Shown: in pieces, positions 18,751 to 27,824 of the stretch
Position numbering within the stretch: position 1 is the stretch's first letter
How the letters are laid out: every line of letters starts with the position of its first letter
NCBI RefSeq assembly: GCF_900094545.1
Contig: NZ_FMAH01000010.1
Location: 1-64,000, forward strand
DNA: 64,000 nucleotides
Direction of reading: 5' to 3'
Source: Martinezella miluonensis
GTDB lineage: Bacteria > Pseudomonadota > Alphaproteobacteria > Rhizobiales > Rhizobiaceae
Program-made: the position numbers and the translations under genes
The notes under the pieces: generated by a model
Databases searched by the model: none
The model's input: only the letters and a program-made list of their open reading frames with translations
Told to the model about the DNA's origin: nothing

Positions 18751-20070
18751 ATGAGCAGCCTCAGGGCGCGTCTTGCCTTGAGCGCCTATCGTCTTGGCGG
18801 CATCGCCCTTTATCCGTTTATCGGGCCGTATCTCGCCGTCCGGGCGGCGAAGGGCAAGGAAGATGGTGCGCGCAAGCTGGAACGTTCCGGCTACGCGAGC
18901 GCCAACCGCCCGCAAGGACCGCTGATCTGGTTCCATGCCGCAAGCGTCGGCGAGACCTCGGCAGTCATTCCGCTGATCCGCGAAATCCGCCGCCGTGATA
19001 TTCACGTCATCCTAACGACGGGCACGATCACCTCCGCCAAGGTGGCGCATGAGCGCCTCGGCGAAGAGGTGATCCATCAATACGTGCCGCTCGATCTCAA
19101 ACCCGCTATCAAGCGCTTCCTGGAATACTGGCAGCCCGATTGCGCCATCTTCGCCGAATCCGAGATCTGGCCGACGACGATCACGGAGCTCGGCCGCCGT
19201 CGCATCCCGCAAATCCTCGTCAACGCCCGCATGTCGGATCGCTCCTTTGCCCGCTGGAGCAAGCATCCGTCGCTTGCCGAGGCGCTGTTCGAAAATCTTG
19301 CTTTGGTGGTCGCACAGTCAGATCTCGATGCTGAGCGTTTCCGCGATCTCGGCGCCGTGCAGGTGCTCAAGTCGGGCAACCTCAAAGTGGATACCGACGC
19401 GCCGTCTTATGACGCGCCGACGCTTGCCAGCTATATGAAGCAGATCGGCAATCGCAAGACTTGGGCCGCGGTTTCGACCTTCGAGGGCGAGGAGGGGGCT
19501 GCCGCCTCTGTCCACGCCATGCTCAAGGAGCATAACAGTCAGCTTACCATCATCGTGCCACGCCATCCCGATCGCTGTAACGCGATCGAGGCGATGCTCG
19601 TGGAGCAGGGCCTCAAGGTGGCCCGCCGAACCCGCAACGATATCCTGTCAGCGGATGTGGATGTCTTCCTCGGCGATACGATCGGCGAGATGGGGCTTTA
19701 TCTGCGCATGACCGAAGTCGCCTTCATGGGCAAATCGCTGTTCAACGAGGGCGGCCAGAATCCGCTGGAGCCGGCAATGCTCGGCTGCGCGATCCTGACC
19801 GGCGGCCATGTCCAGAATTTCCGCGATGCCTATCAGGTGCTCGCCCGCCGCGGCAGCGCCCGCATGGTGCGCGATACCGAGATGCTGGCGCGGGGCGTGC
19901 ATTATCTGCTGACCAACGACACGGCGCGGCGCACTATGATCGATGCCGGCTTCGTTGCCGTGCATGATATGCGCGGTGCACTGGCGGCAACCGTCAAGGG
20001 TTTGGAACCCTACATCAATCCGCTTTCGGTGAAGGCGCGGTTGATGCCGAAGACGATGGCAAACGGTTAA
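18751..20070 (+). CDS. waaA: 3-deoxy-D-manno-octulosonic acid (Kdo) transferase
   Basis: Transfers Kdo from CMP-Kdo to lipid IVA at the inner membrane, starting the LPS core. The 439-residue protein has an N-terminal hydrophobic anchor (about 9-31), the ERSG motif at 44-47 whose Glu corresponds to the catalytic base of characterised KdtA, HAASVGE at 62-68 and the C-terminal nucleotide-sugar domain with GGQNPLEPAMLG near 330. TAGGAG precedes the ATG. It is followed after 12 nt by a HAD phosphatase and then lpxK, forming a lipid A/core module. Confidence 0.96.
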   Translation: MSSLRARLALSAYRLGGIALYPFIGPYLAVRAAKGKEDGARKLERSGYASANRPQGPLIWFHAASVGETSAVIPLIREIRRRDIHVILTTGTITSAKVAHERLGEEVIHQYVPLDLKPAIKRFLEYWQPDCAIFAESEIWPTTITELGRRRIPQILVNARMSDRSFARWSKHPSLAEALFENLALVVAQSDLDAERFRDLGAVQVLKSGNLKVDTDAPSYDAPTLASYMKQIGNRKTWAAVSTFEGEEGAAASVHAMLKEHNSQLTIIVPRHPDRCNAIEAMLVEQGLKVARRTRNDILSADVDVFLGDTIGEMGLYLRMTEVAFMGKSLFNEGGQNPLEPAMLGCAILTGGHVQNFRDAYQVLARRGSARMVRDTEMLARGVHYLLTNDTARRTMIDAGFVAVHDMRGALAATVKGLEPYINPLSVKARLMPKTMANG

Positions 20071-20082
20071 GAAGGAAAAGGC

Positions 20083-20814
20083 ATGGCAGCGGTCAAGCTG
20101 GGAGCGATTGCGGGTATTCTTTTCGACAAGGACGGCACGCTGCTCGACTATGACGCGAGCTGGTTGCCGGTCAATCGCGAGCTGGCCAGAATTGCCGCCC
20201 AAGACGATCCCATTCTCGCCGATCATCTGCTTTCCGCCTGCGGCATGGATCCGATCACCGGTCACATCGTCCCCGACAGCCTGCTGGCGGCCGGCAATAC
20301 CAGACAGATTTCCGAGGGCCTCGTGGCCGCCGGCTCGAAAGTGGCTGTTTCGGAGCTGGTAGGAAAGCTCGATGCACTCTTTGCGCACGCGGCGGATTTC
20401 TCCTCGCCGGTTACCGACCTCGCCTCTTTCTTTCAGAGATTGCATCAGCGAGGCTACAAACTCGGGGTGGCCTCGAGCGACAATGAACGCTCCATCCGCC
20501 AGACCGCCCGCCGCTTCGGCTTCATCGACTATCTCGATTATATCGCAGGCTACGACAGCGGTTTCGGCACCAAGCCGGAGCCGGGCATGGTACTCGGCTT
20601 CTATGCGGCAACCGGTCTTTCTCCGGCCCAGGTGGCCGTCGTCGGTGATAACAATCATGACCTCCATATGGGGCGCAATGCCGGCGTGGGCCTGACCGTC
20701 GGCGTGCTGACCGGTACCGGTTCGCGCGAGACGCTGACTGCCGCTTCCGACTATTGCCTCAACGATATTACGGAGCTGGAAAGCCTGCTCATGCCGGTCG
20801 CCCAGTTGGCGTAA
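20083..20814 (+). CDS. HAD-family phosphatase (Gph-like)
   Basis: A 243-residue cytosolic HAD phosphatase of the phosphoglycolate-phosphatase type. Motif I is FDKDGTLLDY (Asp15 nucleophile, Asp17 general acid, with Lys16 between), motif II is GVASSDNE near 129, and motif IV is VVGDNNHDLHMG near 186. AGGAAAAGG precedes the ATG. Its position between waaA and lpxK is suggestive of an LPS precursor step (for example a sugar phosphate), but phosphoglycolate or another small substrate is equally possible. Confidence 0.85.
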   Translation: MAAVKLGAIAGILFDKDGTLLDYDASWLPVNRELARIAAQDDPILADHLLSACGMDPITGHIVPDSLLAAGNTRQISEGLVAAGSKVAVSELVGKLDALFAHAADFSSPVTDLASFFQRLHQRGYKLGVASSDNERSIRQTARRFGFIDYLDYIAGYDSGFGTKPEPGMVLGFYAATGLSPAQVAVVGDNNHDLHMGRNAGVGLTVGVLTGTGSRETLTAASDYCLNDITELESLLMPVAQLA

Positions 20815-20897
20815 TCTTGGCAAAGGCTTGCTTTTTCACGCAATCTGCCCTTTCTTGCCGCCTTGCTGAAGTCGCAGGCGCGAGACGGGGTTAGAGT

Positions 20898-21947
20898 ATG
20901 GTATCGGAAGCACCACCCTTCTGGTGGCGAAAACCGGATTGGCGTGCCTGGGGGCTCTCGCCCTTTTCCTTTCTTTATGGCCGCATTGCCGGACATCGCA
21001 TGGCGCATGCCCGCCGCGCCTCCGTGCGGGTGCCGGTCATTTGCATCGGCAATTTCACTGTCGGCGGAGCCGGCAAGACGCCGACGGCGCTTGCTCTCGC
21101 CCAGGCTGCGAAAGCCAAGGGTCTGACACCGGGCTTTCTGAGCCGCGGTTATGGCGGCTCGCTCGATGTCACCACGATCGTCGATCCCGCACATCACCAC
21201 GCAACGGCGGTCGGCGACGAACCGCTGCTGCTTGCCCGCGAGGCACTGACGGTCATCGCCCGTCGCCGTGCCGAAGGGGCAGAACGGCTCGTGCGTGAAG
21301 GCGCGAACCTCATCATTATGGATGACGGTTTCCAGAGCGCGCATCTCGCCATCGACTACGCCCTCGTGGTGATCGATGCCGGCCGAGGCATCGGCAACGG
21401 CTATCTCGTTCCCGCCGGCCCGGTGCGAGCGCCGCTGCGCACACAGCTTCTTTATGCCTCTGGCATATTGAAGGTCGGCGAGGGCATTGCGGCCGACCGC
21501 GTCGTGCGGCTGGCAGCGCGGGCCGGAAAGCCTTTCTTCACTGCCTCGGTCAAGGTACGTGGCCAAGAGGATCTGCGCGGCCAAAACGTCCTTGCCTTCG
21601 CCGGCATCGCCGACCCGAGCAAATTCTTCCGCACGGTTGAGGCGCTCGGGGCGAACATTGCGGTCACCCGCACTTTTGGAGATCACGAGCATCCGGGCGA
21701 GGATGAAGTGTCGGATATGCTCGACATCGCCTCCCGCGAAGGTCTGGAGATCGTCACCACATCAAAGGATTACGTCCGCTTGATCGGCCATCACGGCCGC
21801 GTCGACGAATTGCTGAGGCGTTGCAGGGTGATCGAGATCGATATGGTCTTCGAGGATCCGCAAGCGCCCGGCCTGATCATCGACAGGGCGATCGCAGCCG
21901 CCCGCGAGCGGCGTCTAGGCGAAGGAAGCAGCATAAAGACTGGCTAG
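20898..21947 (+). CDS. lpxK: Tetraacyldisaccharide 4'-kinase
   Basis: Phosphorylates the 4' position of the lipid A disaccharide at the inner membrane. The 349-residue protein has the LpxK P-loop VGGAGKTPT at 55-63, preceded by CIGNFT, and the MDDGFQ motif near 139-144, which holds catalytic Asp residues. The conserved PAGPLREP-type segment appears as PAGPVRAPL. It closes the rightward envelope operon; DUF2093 lies convergent downstream. Confidence 0.96.
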   Translation: MVSEAPPFWWRKPDWRAWGLSPFSFLYGRIAGHRMAHARRASVRVPVICIGNFTVGGAGKTPTALALAQAAKAKGLTPGFLSRGYGGSLDVTTIVDPAHHHATAVGDEPLLLAREALTVIARRRAEGAERLVREGANLIIMDDGFQSAHLAIDYALVVIDAGRGIGNGYLVPAGPVRAPLRTQLLYASGILKVGEGIAADRVVRLAARAGKPFFTASVKVRGQEDLRGQNVLAFAGIADPSKFFRTVEALGANIAVTRTFGDHEHPGEDEVSDMLDIASREGLEIVTTSKDYVRLIGHHGRVDELLRRCRVIEIDMVFEDPQAPGLIIDRAIAAARERRLGEGSSIKTG

Positions 21948-21985
21948 AGCGCTATTGCCGTGCAATGCGGACGCGCGAAGAGAAA

Positions 21986-22216
21986 TCAGCGCTTCTGATT
22001 GGGAAGCGCGCCGGCGCGCTTTTCGGCTTCGAGCGAGGAGATCACGTCGGCATAAGGCTCTTGGCGGGCGACGCTCCAGTAGCGCAGCTCATCCAGCGCG
22101 ATGCGCTGGCCGGTCACGGCGCAAATGACATGAGAGCCGGGCATCAGGATCTGGAAATCGCCGTCGAGATAGCGAATTTTCGCCTCGCGGTTCCCATGTC
22201 CCTCGAAAAGATTCAT
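21986..22216 (-). CDS. DUF2093 protein
   Basis: Small soluble protein of 76 residues. The pattern EAKIRYLDGDFQILMPG and AVTGQRIALDELRYWSV define the DUF2093 family of alphaproteobacteria; function unknown. I place the start at the ATG at 22216 (MNLFEGHGNREAK), with GAGG 11 bases upstream; a GTG nine codons earlier at 22243 is also in frame but less convincing. Downstream of mutL on the same strand, separated by a palindromic repeat. Confidence 0.82.
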   Translation of the reverse strand: MNLFEGHGNREAKIRYLDGDFQILMPGSHVICAVTGQRIALDELRYWSVARQEPYADVISSLEAEKRAGALPNQKR

Positions 22217-22280
22217 ATGCTGCCCGTCCTCGATCTCTGTCACCTGTTTGCCATACAGCGCCGGACGGGACTTTTCCAGA

Positions 22281-22323
22281 GCATTTCCCGGAAAAGTGCG
22301 CAGCGATTTTCCGTCTGGAATGC
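22281..22323. repeat. Rhizobial palindromic intergenic repeat, copy 1
   Basis: Imperfect palindrome: GCATTTCCCGGAAAA and TTTTCCGTCTGGAATGC flank GTGCGCAGCGA. Its central AAAAGTGCGCAGCGATTTT closely matches the core of the longer element at 45119-45230, so the two are members of one dispersed family. It sits between mutL and DUF2093. Confidence 0.75.
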
Positions 22324-22358
22324 ATGGAACACTCTACTCCCTTCGAAGCCGGCTGTCT

Positions 22359-24191
22359 TCAGCTGCGTCCGAAGAGCCGCTCGATGTCCGTGAGCTTCAG
22401 CTCTATATAGGTCGGCCGGCCGTGATTGCACTGGCCCGAACCCGGCGTTGCCTCCATCTGGCGCAGCAACGCGTTCATCTCCTCGGGCCGCAAGCGCCGT
22501 CCCGAGCGCACGGAACCGTGGCAGGCCATCGTCGCCGCGACATATTCGAGCTTGGCGGCAAGCCCGGAGGCCGTATCCCACTCCGCGATCTCGTCGGCCA
22601 ACTGCCGGATCAGCCCTTGCGCATCGACCTCGCCGAGCAAGGCCGGCGTCTCGCGCACGGCAATCGCCCCGGGGCCAAAACGCTCGACGGCAAGACCGAG
22701 TTCGCCAAGCTCCTCTGCAAACACCATCAACCGGTCGCAATCCTCTTCCGGAAGATCGACGATCTCCGGGATCAGCAGGACCTGCGAGGACAGCCGTTTC
22801 GAGTGCAAGGCTTTACGCATCGCCTCAAATACCAGCCGCTCATGCGCAGCGTGCTGATCGACGATGACGAGGCCATTGTCCGTCTGGGCAACGATGTAAT
22901 TCTCATGCAGCTGCGCCCGCGCGGCACCCAGCGGGAAGCCGGCCGCTTCTTCTGCCCGCACCGATTCAACCGGCGGGGTGGCTTCGGCGCGTGCTGTGGG
23001 CGTGATAAGTCCTTCAAAGGCAGCTTGAGACTTTTCTCCGAAACCATATCCTCCCGCGGGTGCGGGCCTCTCATAGGGGCGGGATGGCGAGGTCTCCTGC
23101 GTCCAGGGTGCAGCTGGTGGCGATGGCCGCCATCCCGGCTGGAAACCGGAACGGCCGGCGCTGAAGGCACGCAACATGCCATCCGCGCCTGTGGTCGCGG
23201 CGCGATCCCCCTCCCGTGCCAGGGCCTCGCGGACAGCGCCGATGATCAGGCCGCGCACGAGGCCGGGATCGCGGAAGCGTACGTCGGATTTCGCCGGATG
23301 CACGTTGACGTCAACCAGCGCGGGGTCGAGCGTCAGGGAGAGAACGGCGACCGGATAGCGGCCGGCGGGAATGGTTTCGGCATAGGCGCCGCGGATCGCC
23401 GACAGGATCTGCTTGTCTTGCACCGGCCTGCTGTTGACGAAAGCATATTGATGGGCCGAGTTGCCACGATTGAACGTGGGAACGCCGGCAAAGCCGGTGA
23501 GACTCACATCCTCGCGCACCGCGTCGAGCGCGATGGCATTGTCCTTGAAGTCGCTGCCGAGGATCTGCGCCATGCGGGCGAGATGATCGTCGCCGGTTGC
23601 CGGAAATTCCAGCGTCGAGCGGTCGCTGCCCGACAGCACGAAGCGCACCTGCGGGAAGGCGATTGCCATGCGCTTGACGACTTCGGTGATGGCAGCTGCT
23701 TCCGCCTTCTCGGTTTTCAGGAACTTAAGCCGGGCCGGCGTGGCGAAGAACAGGTCGCGCACCTCGACGATCGTGCCGGGATTGGCCGCTGCCGGACGCA
23801 GATGCAACACCTTGCCGCCGGCAATCGCAATCTCGGCGCCACCGGCGGCACCCGCCCTGCGGCTGGCGATCGACAGTTTCGACACGGAAGCGATGGAGGG
23901 CAGGGCCTCGCCGCGGAAGCCGAGCGTGCGGATATCGTCCAGCGTCTCGGAAATTTTCGAGGTGCAGTGTCGCCGGACCGCGAGCTCGAGGTCCGCTTCT
24001 TCCATGCCGGAGCCGTTGTCGCTCACCCGCAGCAGCGCCTTGCCGCCGCCGGCCGTCGCAATTTCGATGCGCGTCGCGCCGGCATCCAGCGCGTTTTCGA
24101 TCAATTCCTTTGCGGCGCTCGCCGGGCGCTCGATGACTTCGCCGGCGGCGATCTGGTTGATCAGGGTTTCGGAAAGTTGCTTGATGGCCAT
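22359..24191 (-). CDS. mutL: DNA mismatch repair protein MutL (endonuclease type)
   Basis: Mismatch-repair matchmaker that links MutS to strand incision. The 610-residue protein has the GHKL ATPase motifs [25 protein letters not shown] at 28-40, DNGSGM at 58-63 and GFRGEAL at 91-97. The C-terminal domain carries the metal-endonuclease motif [12 protein letters not shown] at 445-456 plus [10 protein letters not shown] and CNHGRPT, so it should nick DNA itself, unlike E. coli MutL which relies on MutH. The start is set at the ATG at 24191 ([17 protein letters not shown]); the frame stays open 22 codons upstream but those are not conserved. Confidence 0.97.
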   Translation of the reverse strand: MAIKQLSETLINQIAAGEVIERPASAAKELIENALDAGATRIEIATAGGGKALLRVSDNGSGMEEADLELAVRRHCTSKISETLDDIRTLGFRGEALPSIASVSKLSIASRRAGAAGGAEIAIAGGKVLHLRPAAANPGTIVEVRDLFFATPARLKFLKTEKAEAAAITEVVKRMAIAFPQVRFVLSGSDRSTLEFPATGDDHLARMAQILGSDFKDNAIALDAVREDVSLTGFAGVPTFNRGNSAHQYAFVNSRPVQDKQILSAIRGAYAETIPAGRYPVAVLSLTLDPALVDVNVHPAKSDVRFRDPGLVRGLIIGAVREALAREGDRAATTGADGMLRAFSAGRSGFQPGWRPSPPAAPWTQETSPSRPYERPAPAGGYGFGEKSQAAFEGLITPTARAEATPPVESVRAEEAAGFPLGAARAQLHENYIVAQTDNGLVIVDQHAAHERLVFEAMRKALHSKRLSSQVLLIPEIVDLPEEDCDRLMVFAEELGELGLAVERFGPGAIAVRETPALLGEVDAQGLIRQLADEIAEWDTASGLAAKLEYVAATMACHGSVRSGRRLRPEEMNALLRQMEATPGSGQCNHGRPTYIELKLTDIERLFGRS

Positions 24192-24536
24192 GTTGTCATT
24201 CTCGTGGATTCGCGGCGGCGAGGGAAGAGGAAAGGCGGTCCGGCCGTTCTCATCCACGCGTTTCCACCCCGGACTTTGTTAAGGAATTTAATCAATGTTT
24301 AAGGGAATGATGACAGGTTGCGAGGCAATAAACTTGAAATGACTGCAGGTGGCGCGCCTCGTGCACGCTGAGGGCTCTTGATGGCAGGTTGGCGGCCATC
24401 AACTTCCACGAGCTAAGTTCCATCTGTTTCGAGTGCCCAGGCCAACATGATATTTTCATAAATTTGCCCTGCAGAGCGAGCGGCGCCCTGCCGATTTGCC
24501 ATGCTGTGAAACTGGTTGAGTGTAGGAATCGAACGA
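24192..24536. other. Divergent intergenic region mutL / PAS-receiver gene
   Basis: About 345 bases with no convincing gene. It contains a perfect 8-bp inverted repeat (24378-24402). AGG at 24524-24526 serves the downstream ATG. No strong sigma-70 pair could be placed with confidence. Confidence 0.5.
24378..24402. repeat. Inverted repeat TTGATGGC-N9-GCCATCAA
   Basis: Perfect 8-bp arms separated by nine bases, about 135 nt upstream of the PAS-receiver start and 190 nt upstream of mutL. It could be an operator or a leader hairpin; no regulator is identified. Confidence 0.5.
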
Positions 24537-26270
24537 ATGACTGCCGAGATTGAGAAGGCAGCTTTGGCAATGATGACGGAAGATCTACCTTCCGGCAGCG
24601 TTCTGCACCCGATGTTCTTCGACGCTCTCTGTGACGGACTTTCCAGCGCCTTCTTTGCCTACGACAAGAACGATCTCCTGCTGTTTGCCAGCCGCCAGGT
24701 TCTGAACTTCTTTCCAATCCAGCCCGAGTTCCTGCAATCCTCGACGCGATTGCGCGATTTCCTGGGCGCGGTCTTCGATAGCGGTGTGCTGAGCCAGGGA
24801 AATCAAGGCAAATCTCCGGCCAACCGTGACGGCTGGATCTCGCAACGCATCGCCTCGCATTGGCGTGAGCGCGTCGAGATGACCGAACATTTCGTCGACG
24901 ATCGTCGGATCCGCATCATCAATCGGCGGCTTTCGTCCGGGATCGGCTTCTGCATCCTCTCCGACGTCTCGGAAATGAAGAAGCGCGAAGAGCAGTGGCG
25001 CATCGACATGGAGCGGGTGCAGCTCACGGAAGATATTCTCGACAACTTGCCTTTCCCGCTTTTCGTCAAGGACCAGAACATGGTCTACGTCGCGGTCAAC
25101 AGAGCATTTTGCGATAAATTCCAGACCGCGGCAGACGAGGTTCGCGGTCGCAAGGGCGTCGATCTGTTCTCTACTGACCTTGCCCATCGTTTCGACGAGA
25201 GCGACCGGCACGTCATCGACACCGGAGAGATGTCGATTTCGCGCCAGCGCCAGATCGCCCGTGATGGCGTCGAGCGCGATATCGTGACGCGCAAGCAACG
25301 CATCGGCAAGCCCGGCCGCTATTTCCTGGTCGGCACCATGCAGGACCTGCCGAAGGCCGGAGCCGATTTCGACGAGTTTGCGCTGGCGTCGCACATCAAG
25401 GAAAACGGCGACCGATCCTATCGGCGCGCCTATGTTCCGATGGCTGCCCTGCAGACCATTTCGCGTCGTCCCGCCGCGATGGAGACCTTCGCTCCGGAGA
25501 ATTTCAGCGGTCGCAAGATTCTCGTCGTCACGTCAGATTTTGCCGCCGAGACGGCGGCGCTGAAGACTCTCGGCACATATGGTTTCGACGCCTGTGTCGT
25601 CCACGACGAGAACGAGGAGGCCGCGTTTCTGGATGTGGCAAGCGCCCACGACGTCAAGATCGATCTCGTCATCGTCGACAATCAGCTCGGCAAGCGCGGC
25701 ATCGAGCTGGCGGAGCGGCAGAACGTGCCCGCCCTGTCGCTGGATGGCTCGCAGCTCACCACGGAGCTGCCGTTCCTGATCGCTCGCCATTTCAACCGCA
25801 ATATTCGCGGCGAGCTCGGAGACGTCAAAGGAGCTGCGCTTGCGCAGGAGTGGCGGCACGGAAGCGGCGAAGACCGCCGCGTGCAGGTTGTGGTCGCCGA
25901 AGACAACGACATCAATCAGATCGTCTTCGCGCAGATCCTCGAAGGTCTCGGATATAGCCATGTCATTGCCGCCAGCGGCGATGACGCCGTGCGCCTCTGG
26001 CAGGAACATCGCCCCGAACTGATCCTGATGGACATCTCGTTGCCGGGCCTGAACGGGTTCGAGGCGGCAAGATTGATCCGAGGTGCGGAAAAGGGCAGCG
26101 GCTCGCATACGCCGATCATCGGCGTGCTCACCCAGGCCTTTGAGCGCGATCGCAACGAATGCGCCGATGCCGGCATGGACGATGTCATCCTGAAACCGGT
26201 CAGTCCGGATATTATCGAGACTGTATTCCAGAAATACATGCGCAATATCCGCAAGGTACAGAGCAGGTAG
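24537..26270 (+). CDS. PAS and receiver-domain signalling protein lacking a kinase
   Basis: A 577-residue cytosolic signalling protein. Residues about 20-130 look like a divergent PAS-type input, and about 160-275 are a clearer PAS domain (DILDNLPFPLFVKDQNM). Residues about 324-430 resemble a receiver fold (KILVVTSDF, DLVIVDNQLG) without the acidic pocket. Residues about 450-570 form an intact receiver domain with the acidic pair Glu455/Asp456, phosphoacceptor Asp499 in LILMDISLPG, the switch Thr in GVLTQA and Lys in LKP. No HisKA or HATPase_c domain is present, although the layout otherwise recalls a hybrid histidine kinase. The ATG at 24537 follows AGGAA; an upstream TTG is in frame. A GGDEF/EAL gene follows after 126 nt on the same strand, so phosphorylation here could connect to cyclic-di-GMP turnover. 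Confidence 0.85.
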   Translation: MTAEIEKAALAMMTEDLPSGSVLHPMFFDALCDGLSSAFFAYDKNDLLLFASRQVLNFFPIQPEFLQSSTRLRDFLGAVFDSGVLSQGNQGKSPANRDGWISQRIASHWRERVEMTEHFVDDRRIRIINRRLSSGIGFCILSDVSEMKKREEQWRIDMERVQLTEDILDNLPFPLFVKDQNMVYVAVNRAFCDKFQTAADEVRGRKGVDLFSTDLAHRFDESDRHVIDTGEMSISRQRQIARDGVERDIVTRKQRIGKPGRYFLVGTMQDLPKAGADFDEFALASHIKENGDRSYRRAYVPMAALQTISRRPAAMETFAPENFSGRKILVVTSDFAAETAALKTLGTYGFDACVVHDENEEAAFLDVASAHDVKIDLVIVDNQLGKRGIELAERQNVPALSLDGSQLTTELPFLIARHFNRNIRGELGDVKGAALAQEWRHGSGEDRRVQVVVAEDNDINQIVFAQILEGLGYSHVIAASGDDAVRLWQEHRPELILMDISLPGLNGFEAARLIRGAEKGSGSHTPIIGVLTQAFERDRNECADAGMDDVILKPVSPDIIETVFQKYMRNIRKVQSR

Positions 26271-26396
26271 ATGTTACGATGATACCACATTCGGCGGCGG
26301 GTTATTGTGGGCGTCGAATAACCGTCGTCTTGCCATCCTTTGTTAAGACTTCGCCTTCATGCTTTTTCCAGGGTGGAGAAAACATCGGAACCGAAT

Positions 26397-27752
26397 ATGA
26401 AATCGGCTGAAATGCTGCTTGGGCCAGTCAGTCAGGAATCGCAGGCCTTAGCTTATACCGATCCGCTGACGGGATTGGGCAATCGCCATCGCATGCGCGA
26501 ACGCACGCGCCAGCTTTCGCTCGAGCGCGCCAGCGATCCCGCGCCCTTCACCGTCGGTATTGTCAATCTGGACTCCTTTAAACCGATCAACGATCTGTTC
26601 GGCGTCGAAGCCGGGGACGAAATCCTCTGTCAGGTTGCGCATCGCCTCAAGGCATGCATTCCGGATGGGGCGGCTGTAACCCGTCATGATGGCGACGAGT
26701 TCGCCTTCGTCCTGCCCCTGGTTTTCGAGCGTCTCGGCGCCGAGAAATTCGGGCAGATGATCCGCGAGGTGCTGTCGGCTCCCTATGATCTCGGCGATCG
26801 CAACGTTCGACTATCCGCCTCCTTCGGCTTCGCCATCCATCCCTTCGGAGGCGAGGAGTTCGACGATCTCCTGAAGAACGCCGAAACGGCACTCTACCGC
26901 TCCAAGCGCCGCGGCCGCGGCCAGATCACCGTCTATTCCCGCGAGATCGCCCAGGAGATGAAGCGGGCGACGCAGCTGGAGCAGGCGTTGCGAAATGCCA
27001 TCATTTCCGACGCTATCGACGTGCATTTCCAGCCGATCGTTTCGCTCGCCAACAATATGGTACTCGGTTTCGAGGCTCTTGCCCGATGGAACGATCCCGA
27101 TCTCGGCTTCGTTTCTCCTGCCGTCTTCGTGCCGCTCGCCGAGGAGCGCGGCTTCATCGACGCGCTGTCCGAAACGCTTCTGCGGAAGGCGGCGGAGGCG
27201 GCGCTCTCCTGGCCGCGCGAGCTTTTCCTGTCCTTCAACTTGTCTTCGGCACAGCTGATGGATCCCGGCACCAGCAGCAGCGTCCTTGCCATTCTCGCCC
27301 GCGTCGGCCTGGATCCGCATCGCCTCGAGCTCGAAATCACCGAAACCGCTGTAATGAGCTCGGCCGAAACCGCGCATCGTATCATCGCCGATCTTCGGGC
27401 TGCCGGAGTCCGCATTTCCCTCGACGATTTCGGCACCGGTCAATCGAGCCTTGGCCGTTTGCGCGAATTCATCTTCGACAAGGTGAAGATCGATCGGGCC
27501 TTCGTCTCCCGCATGAATTCCGACAGGGCCTCCGAGCACATCATCAAGGCTGTTCTTGCCATGTGCGAAGGGCTGGAGCTGCGCGTGGTCGCTGAAGGCA
27601 TCGAAGAAAATTCGGAGGCCGCGAAGCTGAGGGCGCTCGGCTGCGCGATGGGGCAGGGCTACTATTTCGGCAAGCCGGCCGATAGCGCTGCGACGCTTCG
27701 CTATCTGCAAACACATTATTTCGAACTCGGCAGCGAGCGCGAGATCGCTTGA
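26397..27752 (+). CDS. GGDEF/EAL protein, probable c-di-GMP phosphodiesterase
   Basis: A 451-residue cytosolic protein with a GGDEF domain (about 15-180) followed by an EAL domain (about 195-440). The GGDEF signature reads DGDEF at 98-102, with Asp in place of the first Gly, which suggests weak or absent cyclase activity. The EAL domain keeps EAL at 226-228, NLSS, ETAVM, the DDFGTG motif at 343-348, KIDRAF and AEGIE, so c-di-GMP hydrolysis is predicted. I place the start at the ATG at 26397 (MKSAEMLLGP); in-frame GTG and TTG codons lie upstream. No membrane segment or sensor domain is visible; input may come from the adjacent PAS-receiver protein. A strong terminator follows. Confidence 0.92.
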   Translation: MKSAEMLLGPVSQESQALAYTDPLTGLGNRHRMRERTRQLSLERASDPAPFTVGIVNLDSFKPINDLFGVEAGDEILCQVAHRLKACIPDGAAVTRHDGDEFAFVLPLVFERLGAEKFGQMIREVLSAPYDLGDRNVRLSASFGFAIHPFGGEEFDDLLKNAETALYRSKRRGRGQITVYSREIAQEMKRATQLEQALRNAIISDAIDVHFQPIVSLANNMVLGFEALARWNDPDLGFVSPAVFVPLAEERGFIDALSETLLRKAAEAALSWPRELFLSFNLSSAQLMDPGTSSSVLAILARVGLDPHRLELEITETAVMSSAETAHRIIADLRAAGVRISLDDFGTGQSSLGRLREFIFDKVKIDRAFVSRMNSDRASEHIIKAVLAMCEGLELRVVAEGIEENSEAAKLRALGCAMGQGYYFGKPADSAATLRYLQTHYFELGSEREIA

Positions 27753-27768
27753 GGCGGCAAGCATGTCC

Positions 27769-27808
27769 AAAGAAAGCGGCGGCCGGAAAGGGTCGCCGCT
27801 TTCTTTTT
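27769..27808. terminator. Strong terminator between convergent genes
   Basis: AAAGAAAGCGGCG pairs perfectly with CGCCGCTTTCTTT across a 12-base loop and is followed by TT. It terminates the GGDEF/EAL transcript; on the other strand it can also serve the PRC-barrel gene. Confidence 0.9.
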
Positions 27809-27824
27809 GATCAGGCTAATCCTG

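Noticed and set aside
22248..24302. Open frame of about 680 codons on the plus strand opposite mutL
   Set aside because: mutL has all ATPase and endonuclease motifs; the plus-strand translation has none and no ribosome binding site.
26340..26396. Longer N-terminus of the GGDEF/EAL protein from a TTG at 26340
   Set aside because: No ribosome binding site at suitable spacing, and the added residues show no conservation pattern; ATG at 26397 is preferred.
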